Source: Bacteroidia bacterium (GTDB lineage: Bacteria > Bacteroidota > Bacteroidia > Bacteroidales > Prolixibacteraceae). From it: 46,673 nucleotides of DNA. A model generated the notes under the pieces. The model saw only the letters and a program-made list of their open reading frames with translations. It did not search any database and was not told where the DNA came from. The position numbers were made by a program, and so were the translations under genes. Of the stretch, positions 1-9,188 are shown piece by piece (position 1 is the first letter of the stretch; each line of letters starts with the position of its first letter). The stretch lies in contig JAPLDT010000107.1 in assembly GCA_026391315.1 (NCBI GenBank), forward strand, positions 1-46,673. The letters run 5' to 3'.

Positions 1-231
1 ATGGATGTCAACGAGGAAAAGGTGAGGTTGCTCAACCATTGCAACTACTTTCTCGAAACCATTGATCTGGCTGAACCGGTAGGGAAAAAACTCGGTTTCA
101 TCGCTCAGGAAATTGGCAGGGAGGTCAATACGCTGGGTTCGAAAGCCAATCATCTGGAGATGCAGAAACTGGTGATCCGGATGAAAGACGCCCTTGAAAA
201 AATAAAAGAACAGTTGCTCAATGTTTTATAA
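1..231 (+). CDS. yicC: YicC-family protein, C-terminal part (5' end outside window)
   Basis: This is the last 76 residues of a YicC/DUF1732-type protein, a family of about 290 residues linked to endoribonuclease activity and stationary-phase survival. The visible part carries the typical C-terminal signature: GREVNTLGSKANHLEMQ followed by a helical MKDALEKIKEQLLNV ending. The reading frame is open from base 1, so the ATG there is probably internal and the gene starts upstream. It ends 15 bp before gmk, an order common in many bacteria, which supports an operon. Confidence 0.78.
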   Translation: MDVNEEKVRLLNHCNYFLETIDLAEPVGKKLGFIAQEIGREVNTLGSKANHLEMQKLVIRMKDALEKIKEQLLNVL

Positions 232-246
232 TCTGATTGAACTCCA

Positions 247-831
247 ATGAAGGAAGGCAAAATCATCATATTCTCCGCTCCTTCGGGTGCGGGCAAAACA
301 ACCATGGTCAGACATCTGCTTTCGAAACACCCCGACTTTGCCTTCTCTGTTTCGGCTACCAGCCGCAAACCAAGAGGAAAGGAGGTTCACGGTGTCGACT
401 ATTTTTTTATGACTGCCGATGAGTTCAAAGCAAAAATCAGCAACAATGAATTTTTGGAGTGGCAGGAGGTCTATCCTGATAATTTTTACGGCTCGCTGAA
501 AAGTGAAGTAGACCGAATTCTGAAAAGTGGTAAAAACATTCTGTTCGATGTGGATGTAGTAGGTGGAAGCAACATCAAAAAGCAATACGGCAACCGTGCC
601 CTGGCGCTCTTTATCCAGCCACCCTCCATCACCGAACTCGAAAAGCGGCTCCTGGCCCGCTCTACCGATGACAAGGAGGTCATCCGAAAAAGGGTGGAAA
701 AGGCAGAACGCGAACTGACATTTGCCCCCCTCTTCGACTACACCATCATCAACGACACCCTTGAGCATGCCCTGCAGGAAGCAGAAAATAGAGTCAAAAG
801 CTTTCTTGCAGAGAGAAAAGAAAAAATGTGA
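247..831 (+). CDS. gmk: Guanylate kinase
   Basis: Converts GMP and ATP to GDP and ADP in cytosolic purine nucleotide metabolism. At 194 residues it has the family's usual length. The P-loop APSGAGKT lies at residues 11-18, followed by the GMP-binding segment SATSRKPRGKEVHGVDYFF and the lid region RKRVEKAERE. The ATG at 247 is chosen because it places the P-loop at the normal distance from the N terminus. It follows yicC by 15 bp and precedes nadD. The stop codon lies beside the left arm of a 20-bp perfect inverted repeat in the gmk-nadD gap. Confidence 0.95.
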   Translation: MKEGKIIIFSAPSGAGKTTMVRHLLSKHPDFAFSVSATSRKPRGKEVHGVDYFFMTADEFKAKISNNEFLEWQEVYPDNFYGSLKSEVDRILKSGKNILFDVDVVGGSNIKKQYGNRALALFIQPPSITELEKRLLARSTDDKEVIRKRVEKAERELTFAPLFDYTIINDTLEHALQEAENRVKSFLAERKEKM

Positions 832-944
832 AAATTGGGAAATGTGAAAATGTGAAAATAAAGAACGCTACAATCATGATTCTGAAAAAATACAATTCCC
901 ATTTCCCATATTCTCACCCACCCAATTTTCACATTTCCCAATTT
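832..944. repeat. 20-bp perfect inverted repeat between gmk and nadD
   Basis: The arms are 832-851 (AAATTGGGAAATGTGAAAAT) and 925-944, its exact reverse complement, with about 73 bp between them. The same words recur at 28694-28720 (27 bp identical to 925-951) and in a looser form at 32421-32452. The element is a short dispersed repeat, here abutting a stop codon. It could fold as RNA in the gmk transcript, but there is no clear T-run, so a terminator role is uncertain. Confidence 0.8.
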
Positions 945-953
945 CCCAATTGA

Positions 954-1541
954 ATGAAAATCGCCCTCTACTCCGGATCCTTTAATCCCATTCACAACGG
1001 ACACATCGCTGTGGCGGAGGCTGCTTTGGCCAATGGGTTCGATGAGGTATGGCTGGTGGTCTCGCCACAAAATCCGCACAAAAATGAAGAAGAACTCTGG
1101 CCCTTTGAGACTCGATTGAAAATGGTGGAGCTCGCCATTGCCAATCATCCCGGATTAAAGGCCAGCGATTGTGAAAACTATCTGCCCCGCCCCTCCTATA
1201 CCATCAACACCCTGAAATTTCTTCAAAAAAGCCATCCATCCTACAGCTTCCGGTTACTAATCGGAGGCGATAACCTGCTAAAATTTCAAGGTTGGAAGGA
1301 GCATCAGCGCATTGTGGATGAATTTGGACTTATTGTCTATCCGCGGGTGGGATCCCCGGTCAATTATTATGAGCATCACCCCAATGTTAGCAGGATGACG
1401 GCGCCCCTGCTCAACATCAGCTCGTCGGAAATCAGAAAACGGTTAGAAAAAAATGAATCTGTCAGTGGACTGGTTTCCACGGAAGTGGAGAAATTCATTT
1501 TTCAAAATATAAAAATCGATCGCTCCAATTCGGTTTTTTGA
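954..1541 (+). CDS. nadD: Nicotinate-nucleotide adenylyltransferase
   Basis: Adenylates nicotinate mononucleotide to deamido-NAD in NAD biosynthesis. The protein has 195 residues, normal for NadD. The nucleotidyltransferase signature GSFNPIHNGH is at residues 8-17, and the C-terminal ISSSEIRKRL motif that contacts ATP phosphates is present. The ATG at 954 directly precedes the core strand MKIALYSGSF, so the start is firm. It lies downstream of gmk and about 56 bp upstream of the preferred priA start. Confidence 0.94.
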   Translation: MKIALYSGSFNPIHNGHIAVAEAALANGFDEVWLVVSPQNPHKNEEELWPFETRLKMVELAIANHPGLKASDCENYLPRPSYTINTLKFLQKSHPSYSFRLLIGGDNLLKFQGWKEHQRIVDEFGLIVYPRVGSPVNYYEHHPNVSRMTAPLLNISSSEIRKRLEKNESVSGLVSTEVEKFIFQNIKIDRSNSVF

Positions 1542-1597
1542 CGTAACTTGTGTTCGCTTACCGAACAGCCGGCAAGCTTGAATTGGTCTCTTTTCCC

Positions 1598-4093
1598 ATG
1601 TACAACTCCATTGAAAACTATGCTGATGTGATTTTACCGCTTCCTCTGGAGGGTTGTTTCACCTATCTGGTTCCGGAGGAGTTGGATGGCAGGATAACGC
1701 CCGGAATGAGGGTTGTGGTTCAGTTTGGTGTAAAGAAGTTCTATTCCGCGCTGGTAAGACGGATACACAACAACAAACCTGAGAATGTTTCGGCCAAATT
1801 GATTGAATCCGTGCTGGACGAGCATCCTATCCTTTCGGAAACCTGTTTTTTGCTTTGGGAGTGGATAGCCACCTATTACCAATGTTCGCTTGGAGAGGTT
1901 CTCAAAGCGGCCCTGCCTTCCGGACTCAAGCTGGAGAGCGAAACCAGGGTCTCAATGGTTGAAGATCATGGAAATCCGTACATGGAACGGTTGTCTCCCA
2001 AGGAGCAAATGCTGCTCGAAATCATCCGGGAAAAGCGAGGAATATCCGTCTTTGAACTCAACAACGCTGTACTGAAAAAGGGAACATTGCCTATTCTGAA
2101 AGAGCTTTTAAGGAAAGGGTTGGTGCACATCGAAGAGGAGATCAGGGAGAGTTACAAAGCCCGCACTGAAACTATCGTGACACTGGGAGCTGCCATTATT
2201 TCGGAAGAGAAGTTGTTGCGAACCATGGACCTGCTCTGTAAAATTCCGAAGCAACGGGAGATGCTTCACCTCTTCCTTCAGGAGAACGAAGACATTCCCG
2301 GGTTGAAAGCCAAAGCCTACCCCAAAAAAGCGCTGATGATGAAAAGCGGGGCCAGCCTTACTGTCTTCAATGGCCTGTTAAAGAAAGATATCTTCGCGGT
2401 TTACGAACAATCCATAGACAGACTGGAGGCGGGAGAGGGAGTTCCCCGATCCAGCAATCCATTGTATCCCTCCCAGCAAATTGCCCTGGATCAAATTGAA
2501 GCCTCCTTTGCCAAAAATCCTGTCACCTTGTTGCATGGAGTAACTTCCAGCGGCAAGACTGAAATATACATTCAACTGATCGAAAAATGTTTGAACGAGG
2601 GGAAGCAGGTGCTCTACCTCCTTCCCGAAATTGGATTGACGACGCAGATGATCGGCCGGTTGCTGGCGGTATTCGGAAACCAGGCCGGAGTCTATCATTC
2701 CAAATTCAGCGATGCGGAACGGGTTGAAATCTGGAACAAAGTACTTCGTTTTGATCCGGATCAGCTCAACTCCTCCCATCAACTCATTCTGGGTACCCGT
2801 TCAGCCCTATTTCTACCTTTCTCTAATTTGGGATTGATCGTCGTGGATGAGGAGCACGAAAACAGCTTCAAACAGTTTGATCCCGCTCCGAGGTACCATG
2901 CCCGAGACTGCGCCATTGTGCTAGGAACGATGTTGAAAATTCCTGTTCTCCTTGGCACAGCTACACCTGCCGTGGAAACCTACTTCAACGCCAAATCCGG
3001 CAGATACGGCCTGGTGGAACTGAAGGAGCGCTACCGGCAGATTGAGCTTCCGGAAATTGTAACGGTCGACCTCAAGCGCGCTTACAAGCGGAAATCGATG
3101 CGCTCGTGCCTCACTCCTGAACTGTTCGAAGAGATCAGCACTGCGCTTGATAAAAAGGAGCAGGTGATCCTGTTTCAGAACCGAAGGGGTTTCTCCCCTT
3201 TCATCGAATGTAAGGATTGTGGATGGATTCCAAAATGTTCCCATTGCGATGTCAGCCTCACCTACCACAAAAGCAGCAAGCGCTTGGTCTGCCATTATTG
3301 TGGCTTCTCCATCTACTATCCTTCGGTATGCGGGGCCTGTCAGTCGGGCGATCTCACCAACAAAGGCTTTGGGACTGAGAAAGTTGCGGAAGAGATCGCC
3401 GAACTCTTCCCGAATGCCGCGATTGAGCGGCTCGACCTGGATGCCACCCGGTCGAAGAAAGCCTTCCAGAATATTCTTCAGCGTTTCGACAACGGAGATA
3501 CCGACATCCTGGTAGGAACACAGATGATTACCAAAGGATTGGACTTTGAACATGTTAGCGTGGTTGGTATTCTGAATGCTGATAACCTGCTCAACTTCCC
3601 CGATTTCAGGTCGCACGAAAGGAGCTACCAGTTAATGGCCCAGGTAAGCGGCCGGGCGGGACGAAGGCACAAACAGGGGAAAGTGATCATCCAAACTTCG
3701 CAACCCGATCATTTCATCATACAAAAGGTAGCTACCAACGATTATGAGGGAATGTACGACCAGCAAATTGCCGAACGGAAAGAATTTAACTACCCTCCTT
3801 TTTACCGATTGATACGCATTACCCTAAAACACAGGGATGCTGCGGAGCTTGACCGAATCGCCCAGGAGAGCGCTGTGGCGCTGCGGAGCAGATTCGGGAA
3901 GAGATTGCTCGGTCCCGAATATCCTGCCGTTAGCCGGATTAAACTGATGTACATGAAGCAGATGTGGCTCAAACTGGAACGTGAAATTTCAGTCACTTCA
4001 GCCAAACGTCAGATGCAGCAAATGCTGGAAAGCGTAAAGGCAAGGGATAAAAATAAAATGATCCAGATCGTTGTGGATGTGGATCCCATGTAG
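1598..4093 (+). CDS. priA: Primosomal protein N' (replication restart helicase PriA)
   Basis: A superfamily 2 3'-5' helicase that reloads the replisome at stalled forks. The 831-residue protein has an N-terminal DNA-binding region, Walker A GVTSSGKT (from residue 314), the DEEH box at 417-420, and a zinc-binding insertion with paired cysteines (CKDCGWIPKCSHC, CHYCGF, CGACQ). Helicase motifs V and VI follow (GTQMITKGLDF, QVSGRAGRR). An upstream in-frame GTG at 1550 would add 16 residues; the ATG at 1598 is preferred because it leads straight into the conserved YADVILPLPLEG segment. Confidence 0.94.
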   Translation: MYNSIENYADVILPLPLEGCFTYLVPEELDGRITPGMRVVVQFGVKKFYSALVRRIHNNKPENVSAKLIESVLDEHPILSETCFLLWEWIATYYQCSLGEVLKAALPSGLKLESETRVSMVEDHGNPYMERLSPKEQMLLEIIREKRGISVFELNNAVLKKGTLPILKELLRKGLVHIEEEIRESYKARTETIVTLGAAIISEEKLLRTMDLLCKIPKQREMLHLFLQENEDIPGLKAKAYPKKALMMKSGASLTVFNGLLKKDIFAVYEQSIDRLEAGEGVPRSSNPLYPSQQIALDQIEASFAKNPVTLLHGVTSSGKTEIYIQLIEKCLNEGKQVLYLLPEIGLTTQMIGRLLAVFGNQAGVYHSKFSDAERVEIWNKVLRFDPDQLNSSHQLILGTRSALFLPFSNLGLIVVDEEHENSFKQFDPAPRYHARDCAIVLGTMLKIPVLLGTATPAVETYFNAKSGRYGLVELKERYRQIELPEIVTVDLKRAYKRKSMRSCLTPELFEEISTALDKKEQVILFQNRRGFSPFIECKDCGWIPKCSHCDVSLTYHKSSKRLVCHYCGFSIYYPSVCGACQSGDLTNKGFGTEKVAEEIAELFPNAAIERLDLDATRSKKAFQNILQRFDNGDTDILVGTQMITKGLDFEHVSVVGILNADNLLNFPDFRSHERSYQLMAQVSGRAGRRHKQGKVIIQTSQPDHFIIQKVATNDYEGMYDQQIAERKEFNYPPFYRLIRITLKHRDAAELDRIAQESAVALRSRFGKRLLGPEYPAVSRIKLMYMKQMWLKLEREISVTSAKRQMQQMLESVKARDKNKMIQIVVDVDPM

Positions 4094-4161
4094 TTGATAT
4101 CTTTTATGCTGTTAAGCACATCAAATTTTTCATCCCGCTGCGCTCGTTGAGACTAAAATAC

Positions 4162-4169
4162 TAACTTTG
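4162..4169 (+). promoter_or_regulatory. Candidate -7 box of the parA promoter
   Basis: TAACTTTG matches the Bacteroidota -7 consensus TAnnTTTG, 22 bp before the parA ATG in the 98-bp priA-parA gap. No good TTTG is seen at the ideal 19-bp spacing upstream, so the call rests on the -7 box and position. Confidence 0.45.
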
Positions 4170-4191
4170 AAGCCGACTAAAAATATTATTC

Positions 4192-4986
4192 ATGGGAAAA
4201 GTTATCGCGATCGCAAATCAGAAAGGTGGTGTAGGAAAGACTACTACAGCCATTAATCTGGCAGCGAGTCTAGCAGTTTTGGAATTTAAAGTGCTCCTCG
4301 TTGATGCCGATCCGCAAGCCAATGCGACCTCCGGGGTAGGCTTTGATGTGCGCAATGTCAAAACCAGCATTTACGAATGTGTGGTCGATGACATTGATCC
4401 CAGGAATATTATACTGAATACCAATACCCCCGGATTCGATCTGATTCCTTCCCACATTGACCTGGTGGGAGCTGAGATCGAAATGCTGAACATGCCCAAC
4501 CGCGAAAAGGTGCTGAAGCAGGTGATTGAAAAGATCCGCAGTGACTATGATTTCATATTGATTGATTGTTCTCCCTCCCTTGGATTGATCACCGTCAACG
4601 CACTGACTGCCGCTGATTCTGTTATCATTCCCGTTCAATGTGAATATTTTGCCCTGGAAGGACTAGGCAAACTTCTGAATACCATTAAGATAATACAAAG
4701 CAGGTTAAATCCCGAATTGCAAATCGAAGGATTTTTACTTACAATGTTCGACTCTAGGCTCAACCTCTCCAACCAGGTTCACGATGAAGTGAAGAAACAT
4801 TTCCAGGAGATGGTTTTCGATAGTCTGATTACGCGAAACATACGTTTGTCGGAAGCTCCAAGTTATGGCCTTCCGGTGGTATCCTACGACATTGGTTCAA
4901 AAGGAGCTCAAAGTTACCTGAATCTTGCCAGGGAATTGCTTCAAAAGAACAAGATGACGAAAATGGATCAAAAAGAGATTGTCTGA
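4192..4986 (+). CDS. parA: ParA/Soj chromosome-partitioning ATPase
   Basis: A deviant Walker ATPase that segregates the chromosome origin together with ParB. The 264-residue protein begins with the deviant Walker A KGGVGKTT at residues 11-18, followed by LLVDADPQANATSG and the Walker B-like FILIDCSPSLGLITVNAL. It has no N-terminal DNA-binding extension, so it is of the chromosomal type and not the plasmid type Ia. It is followed 23 bp later by parB, the usual pairing near the replication origin. Confidence 0.95.
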   Translation: MGKVIAIANQKGGVGKTTTAINLAASLAVLEFKVLLVDADPQANATSGVGFDVRNVKTSIYECVVDDIDPRNIILNTNTPGFDLIPSHIDLVGAEIEMLNMPNREKVLKQVIEKIRSDYDFILIDCSPSLGLITVNALTAADSVIIPVQCEYFALEGLGKLLNTIKIIQSRLNPELQIEGFLLTMFDSRLNLSNQVHDEVKKHFQEMVFDSLITRNIRLSEAPSYGLPVVSYDIGSKGAQSYLNLARELLQKNKMTKMDQKEIV

Positions 4987-5009
4987 CACTAACAGAATTT
5001 TGAAGTATT

Positions 5010-5885
5010 ATGCAAAAACGCAATGCATTGGGCAGAGGTTTAGGTGCCCTGATAGATGATTCCAATATGCCTCGTGAGCAGATTCCTGTATCCAATGAGA
5101 TTCTGATTTCTGAAATTGAAGCCAATCCATTCCAGCCGCGCGTTCACTTCGACGAAGAGGCGCTAAACGAACTGGCCGCTTCCATCAGGGAAGTTGGTAT
5201 CATTCAGCCAATTACTCTTCGTAAAATCAGCAACAAAAGGTACCAGATCATTGCTGGCGAAAGACGGTACAGGGCATCCAAACTGGCTGGATTAACCAAA
5301 GTCCCTGCATTTGTCAGAGAGGCAGGCGATGAAGCCATGCTCGAACTTGCCCTGGTTGAAAATATTCAGCGCGAAGACCTGGATGCGATTGAAGTGGCCC
5401 TGAGTTACCAGCGCCTAATGGAAGAGTGCAAACTAACCCAGGAGAGCCTCAGCGACAGAGTCGGCAAAAAAAGATCAACCATTTCCAATTACCTCAGACT
5501 CTTGAGATTGCCTGCCGTCATCCAGAAAGCGATAAGAGAACAGGAGATCACCATGGGCCATGCCCGTGCACTGATCAACATCAACGATTCTGAAACGCAG
5601 GTGATGGTCTACCGTCAGGTCGTGAAGTATGATTTCTCCGTCCGCAAAACGGAAGATATCGTCCGAAAGCTAAGTGCGACAGAGGAAGAGGCAACTTCAG
5701 CTTCCAAAAAAGATACCACTATGACAGATCAATTCAATGATTTGAAAAAACATCTTGGCAAATATTTCAGCAGTAACATCGGACTAAAAATTAATGATCA
5801 ATACAAAGGGAAAATTGAGATCCCGTTCAATGATTCAAAAGATTTGGAACGAATTATTGGAATATTTGACAGATTAAACTCATAA
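5010..5885 (+). CDS. parB: ParB/Spo0J chromosome-partitioning protein
   Basis: A CTP-dependent DNA clamp that loads at parS sites and partners ParA. Its 291 residues include the ParB N-terminal nuclease-like/CTPase fold with NPFQPRVHFDEEALNELA and the GERRYRASKLAG motif, then ENIQREDL and a helix-turn-helix region around LTQESLSDRVGKKRSTISN. The C-terminal dimerisation part follows a short polar linker. I saw no clear parS-like palindrome in the window by eye. Confidence 0.94.
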   Translation: MQKRNALGRGLGALIDDSNMPREQIPVSNEILISEIEANPFQPRVHFDEEALNELAASIREVGIIQPITLRKISNKRYQIIAGERRYRASKLAGLTKVPAFVREAGDEAMLELALVENIQREDLDAIEVALSYQRLMEECKLTQESLSDRVGKKRSTISNYLRLLRLPAVIQKAIREQEITMGHARALININDSETQVMVYRQVVKYDFSVRKTEDIVRKLSATEEEATSASKKDTTMTDQFNDLKKHLGKYFSSNIGLKINDQYKGKIEIPFNDSKDLERIIGIFDRLNS

Positions 5886-5903
5886 TCAGAAAATTAAGCT
5901 GTT

Positions 5904-6545
5904 TTGAAAATTTATTTGAAAGGGATTTTTGTTGCCGCTATTTTGGCTCTTCTTTGCTTCAATATGGAGGCACAGGAGTTTACTGTTCCAAAAGACAGTC
6001 TCAAAATTTCCGTTTCACAACAAAAAAAAGTATATTCGCCAAAGAAGGCATCCATATATGCTGCCCTGTTTCCCGGTTTGGGACAGGTCTACAATGGGAA
6101 ATACTGGAAACTTCCCATCGTTTACGGTGGTTATGTCGGATTGATTTATCTTCTTGGTTGGAACAACAACAACTACAATGATTATTTCAATGCTTACAAA
6201 ACCATAGCTAAGTATCAGGCAGTAGTTCAGATGAGCAAAGTTGACAAGGACTACCTGAACGAATTGTTTAAAATTCCTTATTGGGATTTAAATATAAATC
6301 CCTCCCATTTTGATAGTTTTAAAACGCAATTGAAGGGAGGAAAGGATTACTACCGCAGAAACAGGGATATGAGCGTGATTGCCATTGCGGCCCTGCACGT
6401 TTTAAGCATTATCGATGCAAGCGTTGATGCGAATCTGTCTGATTTCGATATTACCGACAGTCTGAGCATGCACATTGAACCAATGCCAATGAATTTCGGC
6501 ATAGGTCCGCAGGTAATCGGTTTCAATGTTGCTTTTAATTTTTAA
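5904..6545 (+). CDS. DUF5683-like secreted or membrane protein
   Basis: A 213-residue protein with an N-terminal signal peptide (hydrophobic stretch GIFVAAILALLCF, then EAQ). A conserved-looking block, KKASIYAALFPGLGQVYNGKYWKLPIVYGGYVGLIYLLG, resembles the DUF5683 proteins found next to parAB in Bacteroidota. The function is unknown. The best visible start is TTG at 5904, 18 bp after parB; an ATG start is not available before the signal peptide. It ends inside the first codons of an alternative longer reading of the next gene and is probably cotranscribed with parAB. Confidence 0.75.
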   Translation: MKIYLKGIFVAAILALLCFNMEAQEFTVPKDSLKISVSQQKKVYSPKKASIYAALFPGLGQVYNGKYWKLPIVYGGYVGLIYLLGWNNNNYNDYFNAYKTIAKYQAVVQMSKVDKDYLNELFKIPYWDLNINPSHFDSFKTQLKGGKDYYRRNRDMSVIAIAALHVLSIIDASVDANLSDFDITDSLSMHIEPMPMNFGIGPQVIGFNVAFNF

Positions 6546-6558
6546 CTATGTTTGTACC

Positions 6559-8196
6559 ATGAGAATGAAACTCAATATTTTAATCCTCACTTTTCTTTCG
6601 CTCTGTTTGAGTGCACAATCGCAAGTTCCGACGAAGCCTCTTACTGCCGACGAACAACAAAAGATCTGGGGTACCGACTCATTGGCCAACAAGATGGCCG
6701 ACAAGGCGATCAATGAAAATCTGAACATGCTGGTATCCGACAAACTGGATTCGCTGGTAAAAACCTGGTACATCAAAAATGCATTCTGCTACGACAAAAC
6801 CGAATTTGATACACTTCCTGAAGAGTTAAAATCATACCTCCCCGATTCATTGTATACCAGCCGTCTGCAGGCTATTGATTCGTTCCTGCCACTGCCCTAC
6901 AACGAAACAGTTCGTAATTTCATTGGCCTTTACACCATACGAAAAAGGGAACTCACCAATTACATGCTGGGACTTTCCAAATACTATTTTCCTATTTTCG
7001 AAGAGGCGCTGGAAAGGTACCAGTTACCGCTTGAGCTAAAATATTTGCCAATCATAGAATCGGCCCTCAACCCAAAAATTGTCTCCAGGGCCGGAGCCTC
7101 CGGGTTGTGGCAATTCATGATCGGAACGGGGAAATTGTACGGACTGGAAATCAACTCATACGTTGATGAGCGTAACGATCCGATCAAATCATCGGATGCT
7201 GCCGCACGATATCTTCGCGACCTCTATTCCATTTATGGGGACTGGCATGTTGTGATCGCGGCCTATAATTGTGGACCGGGCAATATCAACAAGGCTGTCA
7301 GAAGAAGCGGAGGAAAACAGAGTTACTGGGACATCTATTATTCATTGCCCAGGGAAACCCGTGGCTATATCCCAGTTTACATCGCCGCATCCTATGTGAT
7401 GAATTATGCAAAGGAACATAAGCTAATTGCTGCTGAACCGAAGTTCAAAACTGTAACCGACACCATCGAAGTTCATAACTACCTGAATTTTGAGCAATTG
7501 GCCGCTGTTATGAATATTTCAGTAGACGAACTCAGACAGTTGAATCCACAATATCGTCGCGATATTATTCCAGCCAGACCGAATAAGCCCTACATCCTGA
7601 AATTACCTTCCGATGCCATCTCTGCATTCATCGACAACGAGAGTCAGATATTTGCCTACAACCGCGACAAATACTTCCCCAACAACATGCTGGTTCCTCT
7701 AAAAGGTCGCTATCGCGGAGCAAAAGGAGTTTCAGCGGAAGGGATGAGAGAGATCACCCATGTTGTAAAATCGGGTGATAAACTTGGTACACTTGCCAGT
7801 AAATATAGGGTATCTGTCAATGATTTGAAAGAGTGGAACGACCTTCGTAAAAGCACATTGCACATTGGTCAGCGTATTACCCTTTACGTACCCGGAAAGT
7901 CCTTAAAAAGCAAAGAAGCTATTATAGCAAAACCGAAAAGTGAAACACAAACACTTGCCAGCCAATCTGCTGCAGTGAAATCACCGAAAAATGCTGTTTC
8001 GAAAGCTGAGGCCAGAGGTGATACAACTGGAACTGGAGAATACATTATCTATACGGTTCAAAGTGGGGATAGTCTTTTCACCATCGCCAAAAAATTTCCG
8101 GGAATTTCTGATGCCGATCTGAGGGCTTTCAATAACATCCGCAATGTAAGAGGATTGTATCCGGGGCAACAACTAAAGATTCCAAAACGGGTCTGA
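6559..8196 (+). CDS. LysM-containing lytic murein transglycosylase (MltD-like)
   Basis: Cleaves peptidoglycan glycan strands with 1,6-anhydro products, acting in the periplasm. The protein has about 545 residues: a signal peptide (MRMKLNILILTFLSLCLSA), an SLT/GH23 domain with the likely catalytic glutamate E167 in LPIIESALNP, then SGLWQFM and AAYNCGPGNI motifs. A degenerate and two good LysM repeats follow (VVKSGDKLGTLASKY and YTVQSGDSLFTIAKKF). The ATG at 6559 is preferred over 6526 because it gives a clean signal peptide and avoids overlap with the previous gene. It closes the parAB cluster. In related genomes relA/spoT often follows; here an accessory block does. Confidence 0.9.
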   Translation: MRMKLNILILTFLSLCLSAQSQVPTKPLTADEQQKIWGTDSLANKMADKAINENLNMLVSDKLDSLVKTWYIKNAFCYDKTEFDTLPEELKSYLPDSLYTSRLQAIDSFLPLPYNETVRNFIGLYTIRKRELTNYMLGLSKYYFPIFEEALERYQLPLELKYLPIIESALNPKIVSRAGASGLWQFMIGTGKLYGLEINSYVDERNDPIKSSDAAARYLRDLYSIYGDWHVVIAAYNCGPGNINKAVRRSGGKQSYWDIYYSLPRETRGYIPVYIAASYVMNYAKEHKLIAAEPKFKTVTDTIEVHNYLNFEQLAAVMNISVDELRQLNPQYRRDIIPARPNKPYILKLPSDAISAFIDNESQIFAYNRDKYFPNNMLVPLKGRYRGAKGVSAEGMREITHVVKSGDKLGTLASKYRVSVNDLKEWNDLRKSTLHIGQRITLYVPGKSLKSKEAIIAKPKSETQTLASQSAAVKSPKNAVSKAEARGDTTGTGEYIIYTVQSGDSLFTIAKKFPGISDADLRAFNNIRNVRGLYPGQQLKIPKRV

Positions 8197-8237
8197 CGTA
8201 GGGGTGACCCTGGTGATCGCACTAATATTACTTTCGT

Positions 8238-8340
8238 TTACAGTGTTTTCCCTTTAAAAACGTGGCTGGGCATCACACTACTAACAATATAAGGGGAATC
8301 TCCTTTCAATGGAAGTGTTGCGTTTTCATATCGCATAATA
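8238..8340 (-). pseudogene. C-terminal relic of a paralogue of the gene at 13787-14173
   Basis: Read on the minus strand, this stretch encodes MRYENATLPLKGDSPYIV then SSVMPSHVFKGKTL and a stop. It matches residues near the end of the 13787-14173 product (HYTEKNGTLPWRGDTPYLV, then HVFKGK), and the DNA shows it too (CCCTTTAAAAAC shared at 8250-8261 and 13799-13810). Nothing of the N-terminal three quarters is left. The homology stops near the edge of the AT-rich five-gene block, so the relic probably marks an old insertion or recombination junction. Confidence 0.72.
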
Positions 8341-8378
8341 TTTTACAATAAACTTTTATTAATTATGTTGATACTTCT

Positions 8379-9173
8379 TTAATGATTTCCGTTTCCATTA
8401 AATACCTTACTCGGATCTAAACCATAAATTGAAATATCTTCCCTATTGAAATTTTCAAGGTTTAAATGATGACCTAACTTTATTTTTTTTACTCCTAATT
8501 CTTCAGAATCATTTTTATCATAAGGTTTTTCAATCGGAACTCTTGTAACTCCAAAACCACTTTTAGTAAATGCTTCAATCTTCTCTGGATTATTTGAAAG
8601 AAACCGCATTTTGTTTATGTTGAGTGATTTTAAAATTGATATTACTTCATCATATTCTCTATAATCTATTCTGAAACCATTATCTTTATAAGCAGCATAA
8701 ACTAAATCTTGTTTCTGAATTTGACCTAATGCATAAATAAGTGCATGCCCTCGAATCCCACCTGTAATTGATTTACCATGTTGGTCAAGTGCGAATATTA
8801 TCAACCCGTCTTGGTCAGATTCTTCTGAAACCACTTTTTTTGCATACTCTAACTCCCACTCGCAATCACAACGCATAGAGCGTAAATCAAAAGCCCAATT
8901 ACAGTTTGAACTTACTCTTACAATTGGGTTATCAAACATTAAAGACTCTTTCTGTGTCAATAAAAAATAATTCTCTCCTGATTTATAAAAACCATAATAG
9001 TACAGTATAAACTTAGTTGGTTCTTGATTCTCTTTAAAAAAAATTCTTAGTGGTAATTCAATTGGACCGATCCGGTCAAATGTATCTGTTCTAAGTAAAA
9101 TTTTATTTAAAATTTCTTCTGGAATTTGGCTGTATAGTTCAGTCCATTTAGTTTTCCCGTTTTTAAAATTCAT
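8379..9173 (-). CDS. Divergent GTP cyclohydrolase II-like protein
   Basis: A 264-residue protein whose middle resembles RibA, which opens the GTP imidazole ring in riboflavin synthesis. The three zinc cysteines keep the exact RibA spacing (C91, C102, C104 in CNWAFDLRSMRCDCEWELE), the active-site D-x-R pair is kept as D170/R172 (FRIDYREYD), and LSNNPEK matches LTNNPKK. The usual HRQEGRNIG segment is replaced by LDQHGKSITGG, so the substrate may differ. No other riboflavin gene is nearby. It is the last gene of a five-gene minus-strand operon, 15 bp after the membrane protein. Family assignment is fairly secure; a housekeeping role is doubtful. Confidence 0.72.
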   Translation of the reverse strand: MNFKNGKTKWTELYSQIPEEILNKILLRTDTFDRIGPIELPLRIFFKENQEPTKFILYYYGFYKSGENYFLLTQKESLMFDNPIVRVSSNCNWAFDLRSMRCDCEWELEYAKKVVSEESDQDGLIIFALDQHGKSITGGIRGHALIYALGQIQKQDLVYAAYKDNGFRIDYREYDEVISILKSLNINKMRFLSNNPEKIEAFTKSGFGVTRVPIEKPYDKNDSEELGVKKIKLGHHLNLENFNREDISIYGLDPSKVFNGNGNH

Positions 9174-9188
9174 TGCTGATAGTATGAT

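Noticed and set aside
4192-5885. parA/parB as plasmid partition genes marking an integrated plasmid
   Set aside because: ParA lacks the plasmid-type N-terminal extension, and the genes lie in a conserved chromosomal block with priA and the SLT/LysM gene.
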